A stretch of DNA of 64,000 bases from Maribellus luteus (lineage in GTDB: Bacteria; Bacteroidota; Bacteroidia; Bacteroidales; Prolixibacteraceae). A program made the position numbers and the translations under genes. Positions 1 through 9,662 of the stretch are shown one piece after another. The first letter of the stretch is position 1; each line of letters starts with the position of its first letter. Location: positions 372,001 through 436,000 of the forward strand of contig NZ_QWGR01000004.1 of NCBI RefSeq assembly GCF_003576475.1. Direction: 5' to 3'. The notes under the pieces are model-generated. The model did not search any database and was not told where the DNA came from. It worked only from the letters and a program-made list of their open reading frames with translations.

Positions 1-2
1 GT

Positions 3-233
3 GGATCGCACAATAACCTCAGTTTTGTGTCTGAATTTGTTGATTTTGGAAAGCTTCCGCGGACCGACCAGTTGTTGTTGTGCGATGCGCAAACTTCGGG
101 TGGTTTGCTGATCGCCCTGCCTGCAGCTGAGGCCGAAAAACTGGTAATTGATCTGAAGGAGAGCGGCGTGTCTGATGCTTGTATAATTGGTGAATTTATG
201 GCGAAAGGGAAAGGGATTGTTACTGTTCAGTAA
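3..233 (+). CDS. selD: Selenide, water dikinase, C-terminal part (cut by window start)
   Basis: The open frame runs in from the window edge. The 77 visible residues match the C-terminal end of selenophosphate synthetase (AIRS-type fold), including the block LLLCDAQTSGGLLIALP that is typical of this family. SelD makes selenophosphate from selenide and ATP for selenocysteine tRNA or selenouridine synthesis in the cytoplasm. The GTG at 27 is an internal valine codon, because the reading frame and the family match (NNLSF...VDFG) continue upstream of it. The catalytic Cys/Sec region lies outside the window, so I cannot tell whether this is a selenoprotein. Family assignment is firm and only the tail is present. 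Confidence 0.88.
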   Translation, partial: GSHNNLSFVSEFVDFGKLPRTDQLLLCDAQTSGGLLIALPAAEAEKLVIDLKESGVSDACIIGEFMAKGKGIVTVQ

Positions 234-324
234 GGTCTTTATATGTCTTTAGTATTGAACAAATGGTTGTAATATTCTTGCTGAAAACAATTCGCCCATC
301 CAGGTGTTTTTATAAGGCAATTGT

Positions 325-332
325 TACTTTTG
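325..332 (+). promoter_or_regulatory. Bacteroidota -7 promoter element of mrp
   Basis: TACTTTTG fits the TAnnTTTG -7 consensus of the Bacteroidota housekeeping sigma factor and lies 42 bases before the mrp start. A -33 TTTG box is not clear; only a T-run lies at a suitable place. Confidence 0.5.
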
Positions 333-374
333 CATGGTTTTACGATTACATAAGAACATAAGAATCATTTAAAA

Positions 375-1490
375 ATGGCTGAAATACCAAGAAAGTTAAT
401 TGTCCCGAAGAATGTTACCGATGCTTTGCGCACGGTAAAATACCCGGGAAGTAATGAAGACATTGTTGCGCTTGAAATGCCACAGGAAATTCGGATTGCC
501 GGACAACGCGTAAGTTTTTCCCTGGTTTTTCAGAAAAGCGATGATCCAAATATAGAAGCGCTGATCCTCGAATGTGAGAAAGCGATCAAAACCTATGTAG
601 GTGAGGAAGTGGAGATCGAAGACAATATTGCGGTGAAATACATCCACGATATGGAGCGCCCGGTTCTTCCGAATGTAAAAAATATTATAGCCATCGCCTC
701 CGGAAAAGGTGGAGTTGGTAAATCAACGGTTTCGGTAAACCTGGCAGTTGCATTGGCAAACTCAGGCGCAAAAGTGGGGTTGTTGGATGCCGATATTTTC
801 GGACCTTCGATACCGAAAATGTTTGGTGCCGAAGGCGACCGCCCGGCAGGTATTAAGATTGGCGGTCGCGAGATGATCAATCCGTTGGAGAAATACGGTG
901 TTAAATTTCTTTCGGTGGGCTTTTTTGTGGATACCGACAGTGCTATTATCTGGCGCGGCCCCATGGCTTCGAATGCCCTGAAACAGTTGATCTCCGAAGG
1001 AAACTGGGGCGATCTTGATTATTTGCTGATCGACCTTCCTCCCGGAACAAGCGATATTCACCTGACACTGGTGCAATCAGTGCCGGTTACAGGAGCAGTT
1101 ATTGTTACTACTCCACAAGATGTGGCACTGGCCGATGTGGTGCGCGGTGCCAGCATGTTCCAAAGTAAATCCATTGATGTTCCGGTGCTTGGGCTGGTTG
1201 AAAACATGGCCTGGTTCACTCCCGAAGAATTGCCGGAGAATAAATACTACATTTTTGGTAAAGACGGCGGTAAAAAACTGGCAGACAAACTGGGCTTGTC
1301 GTTTTTAGGACAAATTCCGATTGTACAGAGCATCCGCGAGGGGGGCGATTCCGGCAACCCGGTTGCTTCAACGTCCGAAACCATTACCGGGAAGGCTTTT
1401 GCTGAAATTGCTGCAACCGTAAAACACCGGATACACCTGCGAAACCTGCAAATGGCACCCACGAAAAAAGTGAAGATTTCAAGAAAATAG
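375..1490 (+). CDS. mrp: Mrp/NBP35-family P-loop ATPase (Fe-S carrier type)
   Basis: A 371-residue protein. Residues 1-95 form a MIP18/DUF59-like domain, and from about residue 100 there is a MinD-type P-loop ATPase with the deviant Walker A motif GKGGVGKST and the LLDADIFGPSIP block. The family (Mrp/ApbC/Ind1) is known to bind and pass on Fe-S clusters in the cytoplasm. Here the usual CxxC cluster-binding motif near the C-terminal third is missing: the segment after VENMAWFTP reads EELPENKYYIFG, and the only cysteine I see is near residue 87. Function as an Fe-S carrier is therefore less certain than membership of the family. It starts 142 bases after selD, with its own -7 element, and is followed by a strong terminator, so it looks monocistronic. 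Confidence 0.88.
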   Translation: MAEIPRKLIVPKNVTDALRTVKYPGSNEDIVALEMPQEIRIAGQRVSFSLVFQKSDDPNIEALILECEKAIKTYVGEEVEIEDNIAVKYIHDMERPVLPNVKNIIAIASGKGGVGKSTVSVNLAVALANSGAKVGLLDADIFGPSIPKMFGAEGDRPAGIKIGGREMINPLEKYGVKFLSVGFFVDTDSAIIWRGPMASNALKQLISEGNWGDLDYLLIDLPPGTSDIHLTLVQSVPVTGAVIVTTPQDVALADVVRGASMFQSKSIDVPVLGLVENMAWFTPEELPENKYYIFGKDGGKKLADKLGLSFLGQIPIVQSIREGGDSGNPVASTSETITGKAFAEIAATVKHRIHLRNLQMAPTKKVKISRK

Positions 1491-1515
1491 TGCTCCTTAT
1501 ACGGAGGCCTTTCAA

Positions 1516-1560
1516 ACAGAAGAGATTTGTTCATTTACAGCAGATCTCTTCTGTATTTTT
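1516..1560 (+). terminator. Rho-independent terminator of mrp
   Basis: A perfect 11-bp inverted repeat, ACAGAAGAGAT (1516-1526) with ATCTCTTCTGT (1544-1554), is followed by a short T run, 26 bases after the mrp stop codon. Confidence 0.85.
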
Positions 1561-1601
1561 AACCGAATTGTATTGGGGGTTTTTAGGCAATCAAATTTTC
1601 T

Positions 1602-1609
1602 TATTTTTG
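1602..1609 (+). promoter_or_regulatory. -7 promoter element of sprE/porW
   Basis: TATTTTTG matches TAnnTTTG and is followed by GCAGCA, a layout repeated in front of efp and tsaB in this window. It is 87 bases before the TTG start of the lipoprotein gene. No clear TTTG is seen at -33. Confidence 0.5.
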
Positions 1610-1695
1610 CAGCACCCGTCATGAGAATAAATAATGGTAATCAACAATATTCTGATGTTTCGGGAGTTTATTCTTAGAGCAAATAAAATACCTGT

Positions 1696-4600
1696 TTGAA
1701 GAGACTTTTTTTACATACCATAGTTTTTCTATTATTGGTTGCGGTTTTTGCAGGGTGTTCCACCGAAAAGAATACCCGGGCATCGCGTGCTTACCATAAT
1801 GTTACCTCGAAGTATAACATCTACTTTAATGCGAACGAAAGTGTGAAATCGGGACTCGAAATGATCGATTCACGCATTGAGGATGATTATACGCATGTGC
1901 TACCGATCTTTAAGGAAAACGACCCGGCAGCCGGGAAAATGGTGAAATCTGACATGGATTATGCCGTTATAAAATGCTCGAAGCTGGTTGAAATACATTC
2001 TCTGACCAAAAAACCTAAACGAAAAAGAGGTGGTGGCTCGCGTAAATACCAGGAATTTGCCAGCCAGGAAGAATTCAATAAGTGGGTCGACGACAGCTAT
2101 TTGCTGATGGGGAGAGCTTACTTCTATCAACAAAATTATTTTGCTGCCATCGATAATTTCTCGTACGTAGTTCGTAAATACCCCAAGGAAGAAACCGCCA
2201 GCATGGCGCAAATCTATCTGATCAGGGCTTATACGCAACTCGAACGATACATTGAGGCCAACGAAGTCATTCAGGCCATTCAGGGCTACGACGATTTTCC
2301 CCGGAAATACGAACGCGAACTGGCACTTGCAACTGCCGACTATTATAAAAAACAGAGCAGCTACAGCGAAGCCATCCGAATGCTGGACATTGCCGTAAAC
2401 AAAACCTTCTGGAGAAAAGAAAGGGCGCGTTTGCTCTACATTGTGGCACAGTTGTACCAGGAAATGGGGCAAAACGACAAGGCCTCGGAAATATTTGGCC
2501 AGGTGGCGCGCATCAGTCCCGATTATACGATGGCCTTTAATGCACGGATCAACTCTGCTGGAATATTCTCAGGAGAAGGCGACATCACTCAACTTAAAAA
2601 GGAGATGAACAAAATGTTGCGCGATAAGAAGAACATCGATTTCCGTGACCAGATTTATTATGCCTTGGCTAACTTGTTGATGAGGGAAGGTAACCGTGAT
2701 GAGGGAAAGGACAATTACCGTCTTTCGGTGGCAGCGAGTTACAAAAATCAGTACCAGCGTGCTTTGTCAGCTATCACGCTGGCAAATCTTTATTTTGAAG
2801 ACCAGAATTACCGCGGGGCACAGTCTTATTACGACAGTGCCATGATCATTATCGATGAGAATTACCCGGATTACAAAAACGTTGAATTAAGATACAAAAG
2901 TCTCACCAGTCTGGTGGATAACCTTTTGATAGTGGAGCGCCAGGATAGTTTGCAGAAAGTTGCTCAGATGCCGGAAGGCGAGCGCGAGGCTTTGATTGCC
3001 CGTTTGATGCAGGAAGAGCAGGAGCGCCAGCGCAACATGGAAAACCTGGCGATGCAAGGCTCCCGCGATCAGGGCTATTACCGATCTAACCGCTACCGGA
3101 TGGGAATGGGAGGTTCGGGAGGAACCGGCTGGTATTTTTACAATCCGCAAACGGTTTCTTACGGAAGGGTAACTTTCCAGCAACAGTGGGGCCGAAGACA
3201 ATTGGAAGACGATTGGCGACGCGCCAACAAGAACACCGTTTCGATGGGAGAAGAAGACGAGGTGGCAGAAGAGGCCCGGCAGGAAGAACAACGGGAGCAA
3301 GACCCGCTGAAAAAAGAGTTTTATACGCAGGATCTTCCTCTGACCGATTCGTTGATGCAGGTTTCGCATAATCGGATCCGGGATGCGCTCTACAACGCTG
3401 GAAAAATATTTAAAGCCGAGTTTGAAGATTATCCGCGTTCAGCAGAATCGTTTGAAGACCTGAACAAACGCTACCCTGCAAATATGTACCTGCTTTCGGC
3501 TTATTTCGATCTGTACGACTTGTACGAGTTGATGGGCGATAAAGCCAAATCGGATTATTACCGCAACCTGATTATTTCGCAGTACCCGGAAAGTAAATAC
3601 GCGCAATTCCTGCTCAATCCGAATTTCTTTGTGGAAATGGAAGCCCGCCTCGACAGCCTTAACAAACTGTACCAGGAGACTTTCAAAAATTACAAAGCCG
3701 GGCGGTACCGCAATGTTTTAACGCTGGCATCGGAGATGAAACTGATGAAGCCCGACACGGTGATCATTCCAAAAATCGATTTTATGGAAGCGATTGCAAA
3801 AGGAACCCAGTCGGATATGACTCAGTTTGAATTGCTGATGAAAGGTTATCTTGAAAAGTACCCGGCAAAAGAACCATCGCCGCTGGCAAAGGAGATTCTG
3901 ACATTGATCCAGGACAGTACGCTGGCCGATTACCAGAAGCTGGTGGAGATGGGGTATATCAACGAAGAAATTCAGAACGAAGAATTGCTTGCCAACGGAG
4001 ATGTTGACGATGAGTTTGGCGGCAAGTTCTCGTACGACGAAGATCTCTTGCATTATTTTGTGATTGCTTATCCGAGAAAGGATGAGAAAAAGATCGATCT
4101 GAACCGCTTGAAATTTGACATTGCCAACTACAACATCGACCACTATACAAAGGTTGATTACGATATTGAAACCGAAAATCTGAACGAGAACACGGCATTT
4201 GTACTGGTTCGTGCCATGCAAAATAAAGAGAATGCATTGATCTACCACGGGGCGATCATTCGCAGGGCGCCGGTGTTTAAATCGCTTCAGGATGTCGATT
4301 ATATGAACTTTGTGATTTCTTCTACCAACTACCGCCAGGTGATGTCAGAGAAATCCATTGCTGATTACCTGAAGTTCTTTGTGAAAAATTACAGCCGCTT
4401 TATTCGTTCGAACTTTACCGACGATGGCCTGGATATTTCGCCGGAAGAACTGATGGCACGCGCCGAAGCCGAATCAAATGCGCTGAAGGAAAAAGGACGT
4501 TTTGTAAGCGTAAGTACTGCTTTGCCCGGAACCTTCAATACACAGGTAGATACAACACAGAACTTTGTGCTGGCTGTGAAAGACAAAGGCGTTTCAATGC

Positions 4601-5385
4601 GCCAGGTTCTGAAAGAATTCTCTGATTTCAACCGCGCCGAGTTTAGGCCATGGAATCTGGGAACGCAAATAAAACAGATAGATGAGTACCAGTTGCTCGT
4701 GGTAAATGGCATTCCGGCACTGAACCAATCGTTGTCGTATTTCCGGAAGGTATTGACTACCCGGACTCTGTATGGTTCGCTCACAGGTATTTCTTACCGT
4801 GCATTCCTGATAACGGATGAAAACCTGGAGGCTTTGATGGACAAGAACAAAGTGGATGAATACATGACGTTCTTCCGGGCGCATTATACTCAACGGAGTT
4901 CAGAACAAAGCAGCAGCAGTGCGCAGTCGAATACCCAAAGTACCGGGGCTGTGGCTCAGCCAACAACTACCGGAGCAGTACAAGAGGCTGCAACAGTTAC
5001 GGATGTGGAAGGCCCGTATAATCCGGCAGTGGAAGGAGCACACAGGGTTGTGTTTGTAATTCCGGCAGAAGGAATTGACAAGGCTGCTTTTATTCAGGGG
5101 ATTGAACGTTACAACAGCGATAACTTTGCGGGATCAAACTTTGTGGTTTCCGAACAGGCACTGGATGCATATCGAGTATTGGTCATTATTTCCGGAATGA
5201 AAGACAAGGAAACAGGACGTTTGTATTTCAGTAACCTGGTTCGCACCCGCAGTTTGTTTGACGCGCTGGGCAATGCCGAGTACCGGAACTTTCTTATTTC
5301 CGACGAAAACTTTGACATTTTCCTGAACGAAAAGAACATCACCCAGTACATGGATTTCTACAAAAAAGTGTACCTCGGTAACTAG
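1696..5385 (+). CDS. sprE: Type IX secretion/gliding lipoprotein SprE/PorW (TPR protein)
   Basis: A 1229-residue lipoprotein. The start is TTG, chosen because it is followed at once by a signal sequence and a lipobox (VFAGC, Cys at about 20). Residues 100-420 and 550-700 carry tetratricopeptide-like helical repeats, with Tyr/Asn-rich segments such as the block after ASRAYHNVTSKYN that is typical of SprE/PorW. This protein is known from Flavobacterium and Porphyromonas as an outer-membrane lipoprotein needed for type IX secretion and gliding. A charged, Glu/Arg/Gln-rich stretch lies at about 435-550. The C-terminal part from about residue 780 contains three related modules of about 110 residues (about 785-900, 954-1066, 1115-1229); the last two are separated by a Ser/Thr/Gln-rich linker. 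The response regulator porX follows directly on the same strand, which supports a shared role. Confidence 0.9.
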   Translation: MKRLFLHTIVFLLLVAVFAGCSTEKNTRASRAYHNVTSKYNIYFNANESVKSGLEMIDSRIEDDYTHVLPIFKENDPAAGKMVKSDMDYAVIKCSKLVEIHSLTKKPKRKRGGGSRKYQEFASQEEFNKWVDDSYLLMGRAYFYQQNYFAAIDNFSYVVRKYPKEETASMAQIYLIRAYTQLERYIEANEVIQAIQGYDDFPRKYERELALATADYYKKQSSYSEAIRMLDIAVNKTFWRKERARLLYIVAQLYQEMGQNDKASEIFGQVARISPDYTMAFNARINSAGIFSGEGDITQLKKEMNKMLRDKKNIDFRDQIYYALANLLMREGNRDEGKDNYRLSVAASYKNQYQRALSAITLANLYFEDQNYRGAQSYYDSAMIIIDENYPDYKNVELRYKSLTSLVDNLLIVERQDSLQKVAQMPEGEREALIARLMQEEQERQRNMENLAMQGSRDQGYYRSNRYRMGMGGSGGTGWYFYNPQTVSYGRVTFQQQWGRRQLEDDWRRANKNTVSMGEEDEVAEEARQEEQREQDPLKKEFYTQDLPLTDSLMQVSHNRIRDALYNAGKIFKAEFEDYPRSAESFEDLNKRYPANMYLLSAYFDLYDLYELMGDKAKSDYYRNLIISQYPESKYAQFLLNPNFFVEMEARLDSLNKLYQETFKNYKAGRYRNVLTLASEMKLMKPDTVIIPKIDFMEAIAKGTQSDMTQFELLMKGYLEKYPAKEPSPLAKEILTLIQDSTLADYQKLVEMGYINEEIQNEELLANGDVDDEFGGKFSYDEDLLHYFVIAYPRKDEKKIDLNRLKFDIANYNIDHYTKVDYDIETENLNENTAFVLVRAMQNKENALIYHGAIIRRAPVFKSLQDVDYMNFVISSTNYRQVMSEKSIADYLKFFVKNYSRFIRSNFTDDGLDISPEELMARAEAESNALKEKGRFVSVSTALPGTFNTQVDTTQNFVLAVKDKGVSMRQVLKEFSDFNRAEFRPWNLGTQIKQIDEYQLLVVNGIPALNQSLSYFRKVLTTRTLYGSLTGISYRAFLITDENLEALMDKNKVDEYMTFFRAHYTQRSSEQSSSSAQSNTQSTGAVAQPTTTGAVQEAATVTDVEGPYNPAVEGAHRVVFVIPAEGIDKAAFIQGIERYNSDNFAGSNFVVSEQALDAYRVLVIISGMKDKETGRLYFSNLVRTRSLFDALGNAEYRNFLISDENFDIFLNEKNITQYMDFYKKVYLGN

Positions 5386-5541
5386 CCGCAAGTTTCAAAC
5401 GGATACATTCCAGAAGCTCTTGACTCTTCGCTCAAGGCGCTATGCCCTTTGCCCGCAAAGTGGTTAAACTTTGTTAATGCCATACTTCAGCGGCACTTTT
5501 TTTGTTTCTATCTTTACATGAATAATAATAAAACAATGAGT

Positions 5542-7098
5542 ATGAATAAACCACGTATACTTTGGACCGACGACGAAATTGACCTGCTACGCCCCCATAT
5601 TCTGTTTCTGACAGAGAAGGGTTACGAAGTGGAGACAGCTACAAATGGACTCGACGCGGTTGAGAAAGTAGGTGGTAGTTATTTCGATATCATTTTCTTG
5701 GACGAAAACATGCCGGGTTTGACCGGGCTGGAAACACTGACCCGCATCAAGGCAATTTCTCCGAATGTTCCGGTGGTAATGATCACCAAAAGTGAAGAGG
5801 AAAACATTATGGATGAGGCTGTGGGTGCAAAAATTGCCGACTACCTTATTAAACCCGTAAATCCCAAGCAGATTTTACTGACTCTGAAAAAGAACATCGA
5901 TCAGAAACGGCTGGTTACCCAGCAAACCACGTCGAAGTACCAGATGCAGTTTGCACAGATCGGAATGGAGATAAGCGACCGGCTTAGTTTTGATGAGTGG
6001 AAAGAGATATACAAAAAGCTGGTTTACTGGGAACTGGAGTTAAGTGACTCGGAGGATTCAACCATGGACCAGATTCTGGCGATGCAAAAGGAAGATGCCA
6101 ATAAGGCCTTCTTTCGTTTCATAAAAGACAATTATGCCGATTGGTTTAACAGGGATCTTGGCGACCGGCCGATGTTGTCGACCGATATTTTCAGGCACAT
6201 TGTTTTTCCGCAACTCGATCAAAAGAAAAAAACACTGGTTTTGGTGATCGATAACCTGCGTTACGACCAGTGGCGAATCTTTAGCCCGGTTGTGAACGAG
6301 TATTTTCGCACACAAAACGAAGAGTTGTATTGCAGTATTTTACCCACCGCAACCATGTATGCCCGGAATTCGATGTTTGCAGGCTTGATGCCTTCGGAAA
6401 TTGAGAAAGTATATCCGCAGTTGTGGGAAGACGACGACAACGAAGGCCACAAAAACCGGAACGAGGAAGTTTTACTGCAAAAGCAGATGGCCCGTTTCGG
6501 GCGGAAAGAGAGTTTATATTTTGAAAAAGCTTCGGGTGTTCGCAAAGAACGTTGGGTAACCGATAACCTGAAGAATATTCTGGAGAATGATCTTTCGGTA
6601 ATGGTGGTCAATTTTGTAGATATGATTTCGCATGCGCGTACCGAAATGGACATGATTCGCGAACTGGCCAACAACGAAAAGGCTTATCGTTCGCTGGCAC
6701 TTAGCTGGTTCAGTAATTCTTCCATTCTGGAACTTTTGAAAGAATTGGCCGACAACGATATCCGGCTGGTTATCACTACCGACCATGGCGCCATTCGGGT
6801 GGATAATGCGGTGAAAGTGATTGGCGACAGGGAAACCAATACCAACCTGCGGTACAAACTGGGGAAGAACCTGAATTTTAAGTCGAAGAACGTGTTTGAA
6901 ATTCGCGATCCGCGAAAGATCTATCTGCCGTCAAGAAACGTAAGTACCAGCTACATTTTCGCGCAGGGAAGCGACTTTTTTGCTTATCCGAATAACTATA
7001 ATTACTACGCCAATTATTACAAGGATACTTTCCAGCACGGAGGCATTTCGATGGAAGAAATGATCATCCCGGTGGTGACCTTAGTTCCTAAAAAATAG
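5542..7098 (+). CDS. porX: PorX: response regulator fused to a PglZ phosphodiesterase-like domain
   Basis: A 518-residue protein with an N-terminal receiver domain (acidic pair D10/D11, phospho-acceptor D54 in IIFLDENMPG, KP motif near 100) and a C-terminal PglZ/alkaline-phosphatase-like domain with metal-binding blocks VIDNLRYDQW, NFVDMISHAR and TTDHGA. PorX is the known regulator of type IX secretion, working with the kinase PorY and sigma factor SigP, and its PglZ domain cleaves oligonucleotides. The start MNKPRILWTDDE was chosen because it gives the family's usual beginning and length; ATG codons at 5536 and 5518 are also possible. No PorY is seen in the window. It follows sprE by 156 bases and converges with the DUF89 gene after only 19 bases. 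Confidence 0.93.
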   Translation: MNKPRILWTDDEIDLLRPHILFLTEKGYEVETATNGLDAVEKVGGSYFDIIFLDENMPGLTGLETLTRIKAISPNVPVVMITKSEEENIMDEAVGAKIADYLIKPVNPKQILLTLKKNIDQKRLVTQQTTSKYQMQFAQIGMEISDRLSFDEWKEIYKKLVYWELELSDSEDSTMDQILAMQKEDANKAFFRFIKDNYADWFNRDLGDRPMLSTDIFRHIVFPQLDQKKKTLVLVIDNLRYDQWRIFSPVVNEYFRTQNEELYCSILPTATMYARNSMFAGLMPSEIEKVYPQLWEDDDNEGHKNRNEEVLLQKQMARFGRKESLYFEKASGVRKERWVTDNLKNILENDLSVMVVNFVDMISHARTEMDMIRELANNEKAYRSLALSWFSNSSILELLKELADNDIRLVITTDHGAIRVDNAVKVIGDRETNTNLRYKLGKNLNFKSKNVFEIRDPRKIYLPSRNVSTSYIFAQGSDFFAYPNNYNYYANYYKDTFQHGGISMEEMIIPVVTLVPKK

Positions 7099-7117
7099 GC
7101 TTTCACAGGTATCGCGC

Positions 7118-7969
7118 TTAACAGGAAGCACTACGTTTTATAACGAAATCACCTTTTTGTGCACCGATCTTTTTCCCGATAACCGGGCATTTGATCATTA
7201 GCAGGAAAAACAAACGGGGATCGTTCTGGTCCATCAGTCCTTCGTAGTTTCCCATGCCTTTTGAAATGATGAGGTCGGCGGAATCATACATTGCCTTAAA
7301 CTCCGGGCTAACCCTGTGAAGCAGGGTGGAGGGAGCGTGGTCGCCGTTCGATACCAGTTTTGCCACTTCAGCGATACCAACTTCTTTGGCTTCTTTCTGA
7401 GTTACATCGTTTAGAATTGGTCGCTCGCGAACGGAAAACACCACATTCGGATGCTGAATCGTTTCCAGGAAAAGCTTGTCGAGCACCACCTCGCCGCAAT
7501 TGTCTCCCAGGTATAGGATGGACTTTGCCTTTGCAATCTGGTCCCTCAACTGCTCCGAGTCGTCAATGGCAAAATCGCTGCTCATCACGCGGTCGATGGT
7601 TCCCCATACATCAAATTGGTGTGTGGGGCCAAAATCGATGATATTACCGGCAATCGCCAGTCTGAGAGCCGTGTTAAACGGATCAGGAGCCTGGCTGACC
7701 ATTTCGTTGAAGCCATCGTAACGGGCCAGCATTTCCCGGTTGCTTTCTTCTTTTTCGGTTTTGTACGGATCGGAAATCGGGGAGTGTTTCTCCAGCTCAT
7801 CAATAATATTGCGCGAAATGTCGGGAGAATAACTGGTGTTCAGATCAATCCCGGCAATAGATTGAATCAACTCACTCACCAGCGTGTTTCGCTTTTCCTC
7901 CGCGATTTCGTATTTATCCATACGTTTTTCCAGGGCTTTTACCTGGCAAATCAAGCATTCGTAGTTCAT
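7118..7969 (-). CDS. DUF89/ARMT1-like protein (metal-dependent damage-control phosphatase family)
   Basis: A 283-residue cytoplasmic protein. It begins with MNYECLICQ, the CxxC (C4, C7) seen at the N-terminus of the prokaryotic DUF89 branch. The core block YLGDNCGEVVLDKLF contains the Asp/Asn metal-binding residues of the family, followed by the conserved VRERPILNDVT segment and the late ISKGMGNYEGL block. Characterised DUF89 proteins are metal-dependent phosphatases acting on damaged or unwanted phosphorylated metabolites, so a house-cleaning role is the best guess; the substrate is unknown. It is convergent to porX and has no obvious partner gene. Length is normal and no defect is visible. 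Confidence 0.85.
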   Translation of the reverse strand: MNYECLICQVKALEKRMDKYEIAEEKRNTLVSELIQSIAGIDLNTSYSPDISRNIIDELEKHSPISDPYKTEKEESNREMLARYDGFNEMVSQAPDPFNTALRLAIAGNIIDFGPTHQFDVWGTIDRVMSSDFAIDDSEQLRDQIAKAKSILYLGDNCGEVVLDKLFLETIQHPNVVFSVRERPILNDVTQKEAKEVGIAEVAKLVSNGDHAPSTLLHRVSPEFKAMYDSADLIISKGMGNYEGLMDQNDPRLFFLLMIKCPVIGKKIGAQKGDFVIKRSASC

Positions 7970-8140
7970 GGAGTAAAGATAGGCAGAAGAACACAGTTCA
8001 AATTCTTATTCCTGCTTTTTGTAGAAGCCTCAATATGTTAAAAAAATGCAGCGTGGAATTGATTAGGAGGAAACATCATTTTGGGCGTATTTTCTATTGA
8101 ACAAAATCTTATTTACTGTATCTTCACTAAAAACCTAAAT

Positions 8141-9658
8141 ATGAAAACAGCTCTCCTTACATTCTTTGCTCTCCTTGTTTTGGTATCATGCAGAAAAACA
8201 GAGATATCTGATAAAGTCCAGAAAACAATTGTCACCGGAGAGATCGTCGGCTTTAATAACTTACCGGATTACAATTCACTAGAAATACTTGTTCCGCAGT
8301 TCCCGGGAAAAGCATTACGACTAAATCCTTCTGTTGACAAGTTTGGAAGATTTTGGTTCAGATTGGATTTGGAAGACGCAACCAATATTTTGATTCGTTA
8401 TGAAGCTACGTTTCCTGTGTTTATTGCTCCCGGAGATTCCGTTCACATTATTATTGATAACGACTTTATTTCGAATAGAAGCGAAACTTACCGCGATTTA
8501 TATGATCATTTGAAAGTAAAAGGAACCTCCGAAAGAATGAATAAGGATATCTCAGGATTTCTTGCTTATTGCGAAGATTCAGTTTTTCATCACTTGGCAT
8601 TGAATGATTCTCTTAAAAAGTATACGGGAATGGAGGCAAGGCAGTTCCTTGATCGCGAACTCGGAAGGTATCGCGAAGCATTGGCGCATTTCAATGCAAT
8701 GAATAATACTTCAGAACATTTTAAACGCTGGGCACAAAATCATTTAAAATACAGGATATGGTCAATCTTGTTTCAGTATCCGGCATTTCATGCTTATCTA
8801 AATAAGATGGAAATGCCAAAGGATGGGTATAACAGCCTGGTTCCTCCGGTGTTTTTTGACTTTCTTGATTCGATGAAGAACTTTAGAGAAGACGAACTTT
8901 TTGAAACCAGCAGTTACATCAATTTCTTGGAAGGTTATTACCTATATGAGCGAAAAAAAATCCCGGTCGATACGTTTCAGGTTTATAACCGGCTTTTGGA
9001 TACTGATTTTGAGAAAGGATACAAATATTTCGTCAATTACTATCAGACAGTTACATCGGGGTTTTCGAAAGATGTTGTATTGTCAAGTTTTCTGTATTAT
9101 CTGCTGGAAGATGGAAAGTACAATGATTTAAAGTACCTGATTGATTTTTCGCTGATTGAAGACGATAAGTTCAGGGGAAAAGTGGTGGATAAATTCAATT
9201 ATGAACAGAAACTGGTTGAAAATCCGGAATTGAATCCTGATTTTAATATTGATGCAAAAGTGCGTGAAAATGACTTTTTGCAGAACTTGATTACTAAGTA
9301 TAAAAACAATGTGATTTATATTGATTTTTGGGGACCATGGTGCAAGCCTTGTATGGCAGAGATGCCATATGCAAAACAACTAAAAGAAAAGTTCAAAAGA
9401 GAAGATGTAACTTTCGTGTATTTGGGAGTACAAAGTAGCGAAGCCAGCTGGCAGTCTACAATTAAAGAAGAAGGTATTGAAGGAGAGCATTTTTTACTAA
9501 CCGATGAGCAAAGAAAACAGTTGGAGAATATTTTTGGAATTGAGGGAGTTCCCCACTATGTTTTATTGGACAGACAAGGGAAAGTGGCACTAAAATCTGC
9601 GCCCCGGCCCAGTAACAAAGAAATTCTGGTAAAAGAGATTGAAAAACTACTGAGATAA
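8141..9658 (+). CDS. TlpA-like thioredoxin-fold lipoprotein
   Basis: A 505-residue lipoprotein; the start at 8141 places a signal sequence with lipobox LVSC right at the N-terminus, whereas an earlier in-frame TTG would not. Residues 30-110 look like a beta-rich DUF4369-type domain, the middle is helical and unassigned, and residues about 370-505 form a thioredoxin-like domain with WGPWCKPCMAEMP (C401, C404) and the cis-Pro block GVPHYVLLD. The AhpC-TSA/TlpA class of thiol oxidoreductases works in the periplasm, usually as a reductant in Bacteroidota. The gene stands alone between the DUF89 gene and the convergent MlaFE operon. Partner proteins cannot be inferred from context. Confidence 0.85.
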   Translation: MKTALLTFFALLVLVSCRKTEISDKVQKTIVTGEIVGFNNLPDYNSLEILVPQFPGKALRLNPSVDKFGRFWFRLDLEDATNILIRYEATFPVFIAPGDSVHIIIDNDFISNRSETYRDLYDHLKVKGTSERMNKDISGFLAYCEDSVFHHLALNDSLKKYTGMEARQFLDRELGRYREALAHFNAMNNTSEHFKRWAQNHLKYRIWSILFQYPAFHAYLNKMEMPKDGYNSLVPPVFFDFLDSMKNFREDELFETSSYINFLEGYYLYERKKIPVDTFQVYNRLLDTDFEKGYKYFVNYYQTVTSGFSKDVVLSSFLYYLLEDGKYNDLKYLIDFSLIEDDKFRGKVVDKFNYEQKLVENPELNPDFNIDAKVRENDFLQNLITKYKNNVIYIDFWGPWCKPCMAEMPYAKQLKEKFKREDVTFVYLGVQSSEASWQSTIKEEGIEGEHFLLTDEQRKQLENIFGIEGVPHYVLLDRQGKVALKSAPRPSNKEILVKEIEKLLR

Positions 9659-9662
9659 TATC

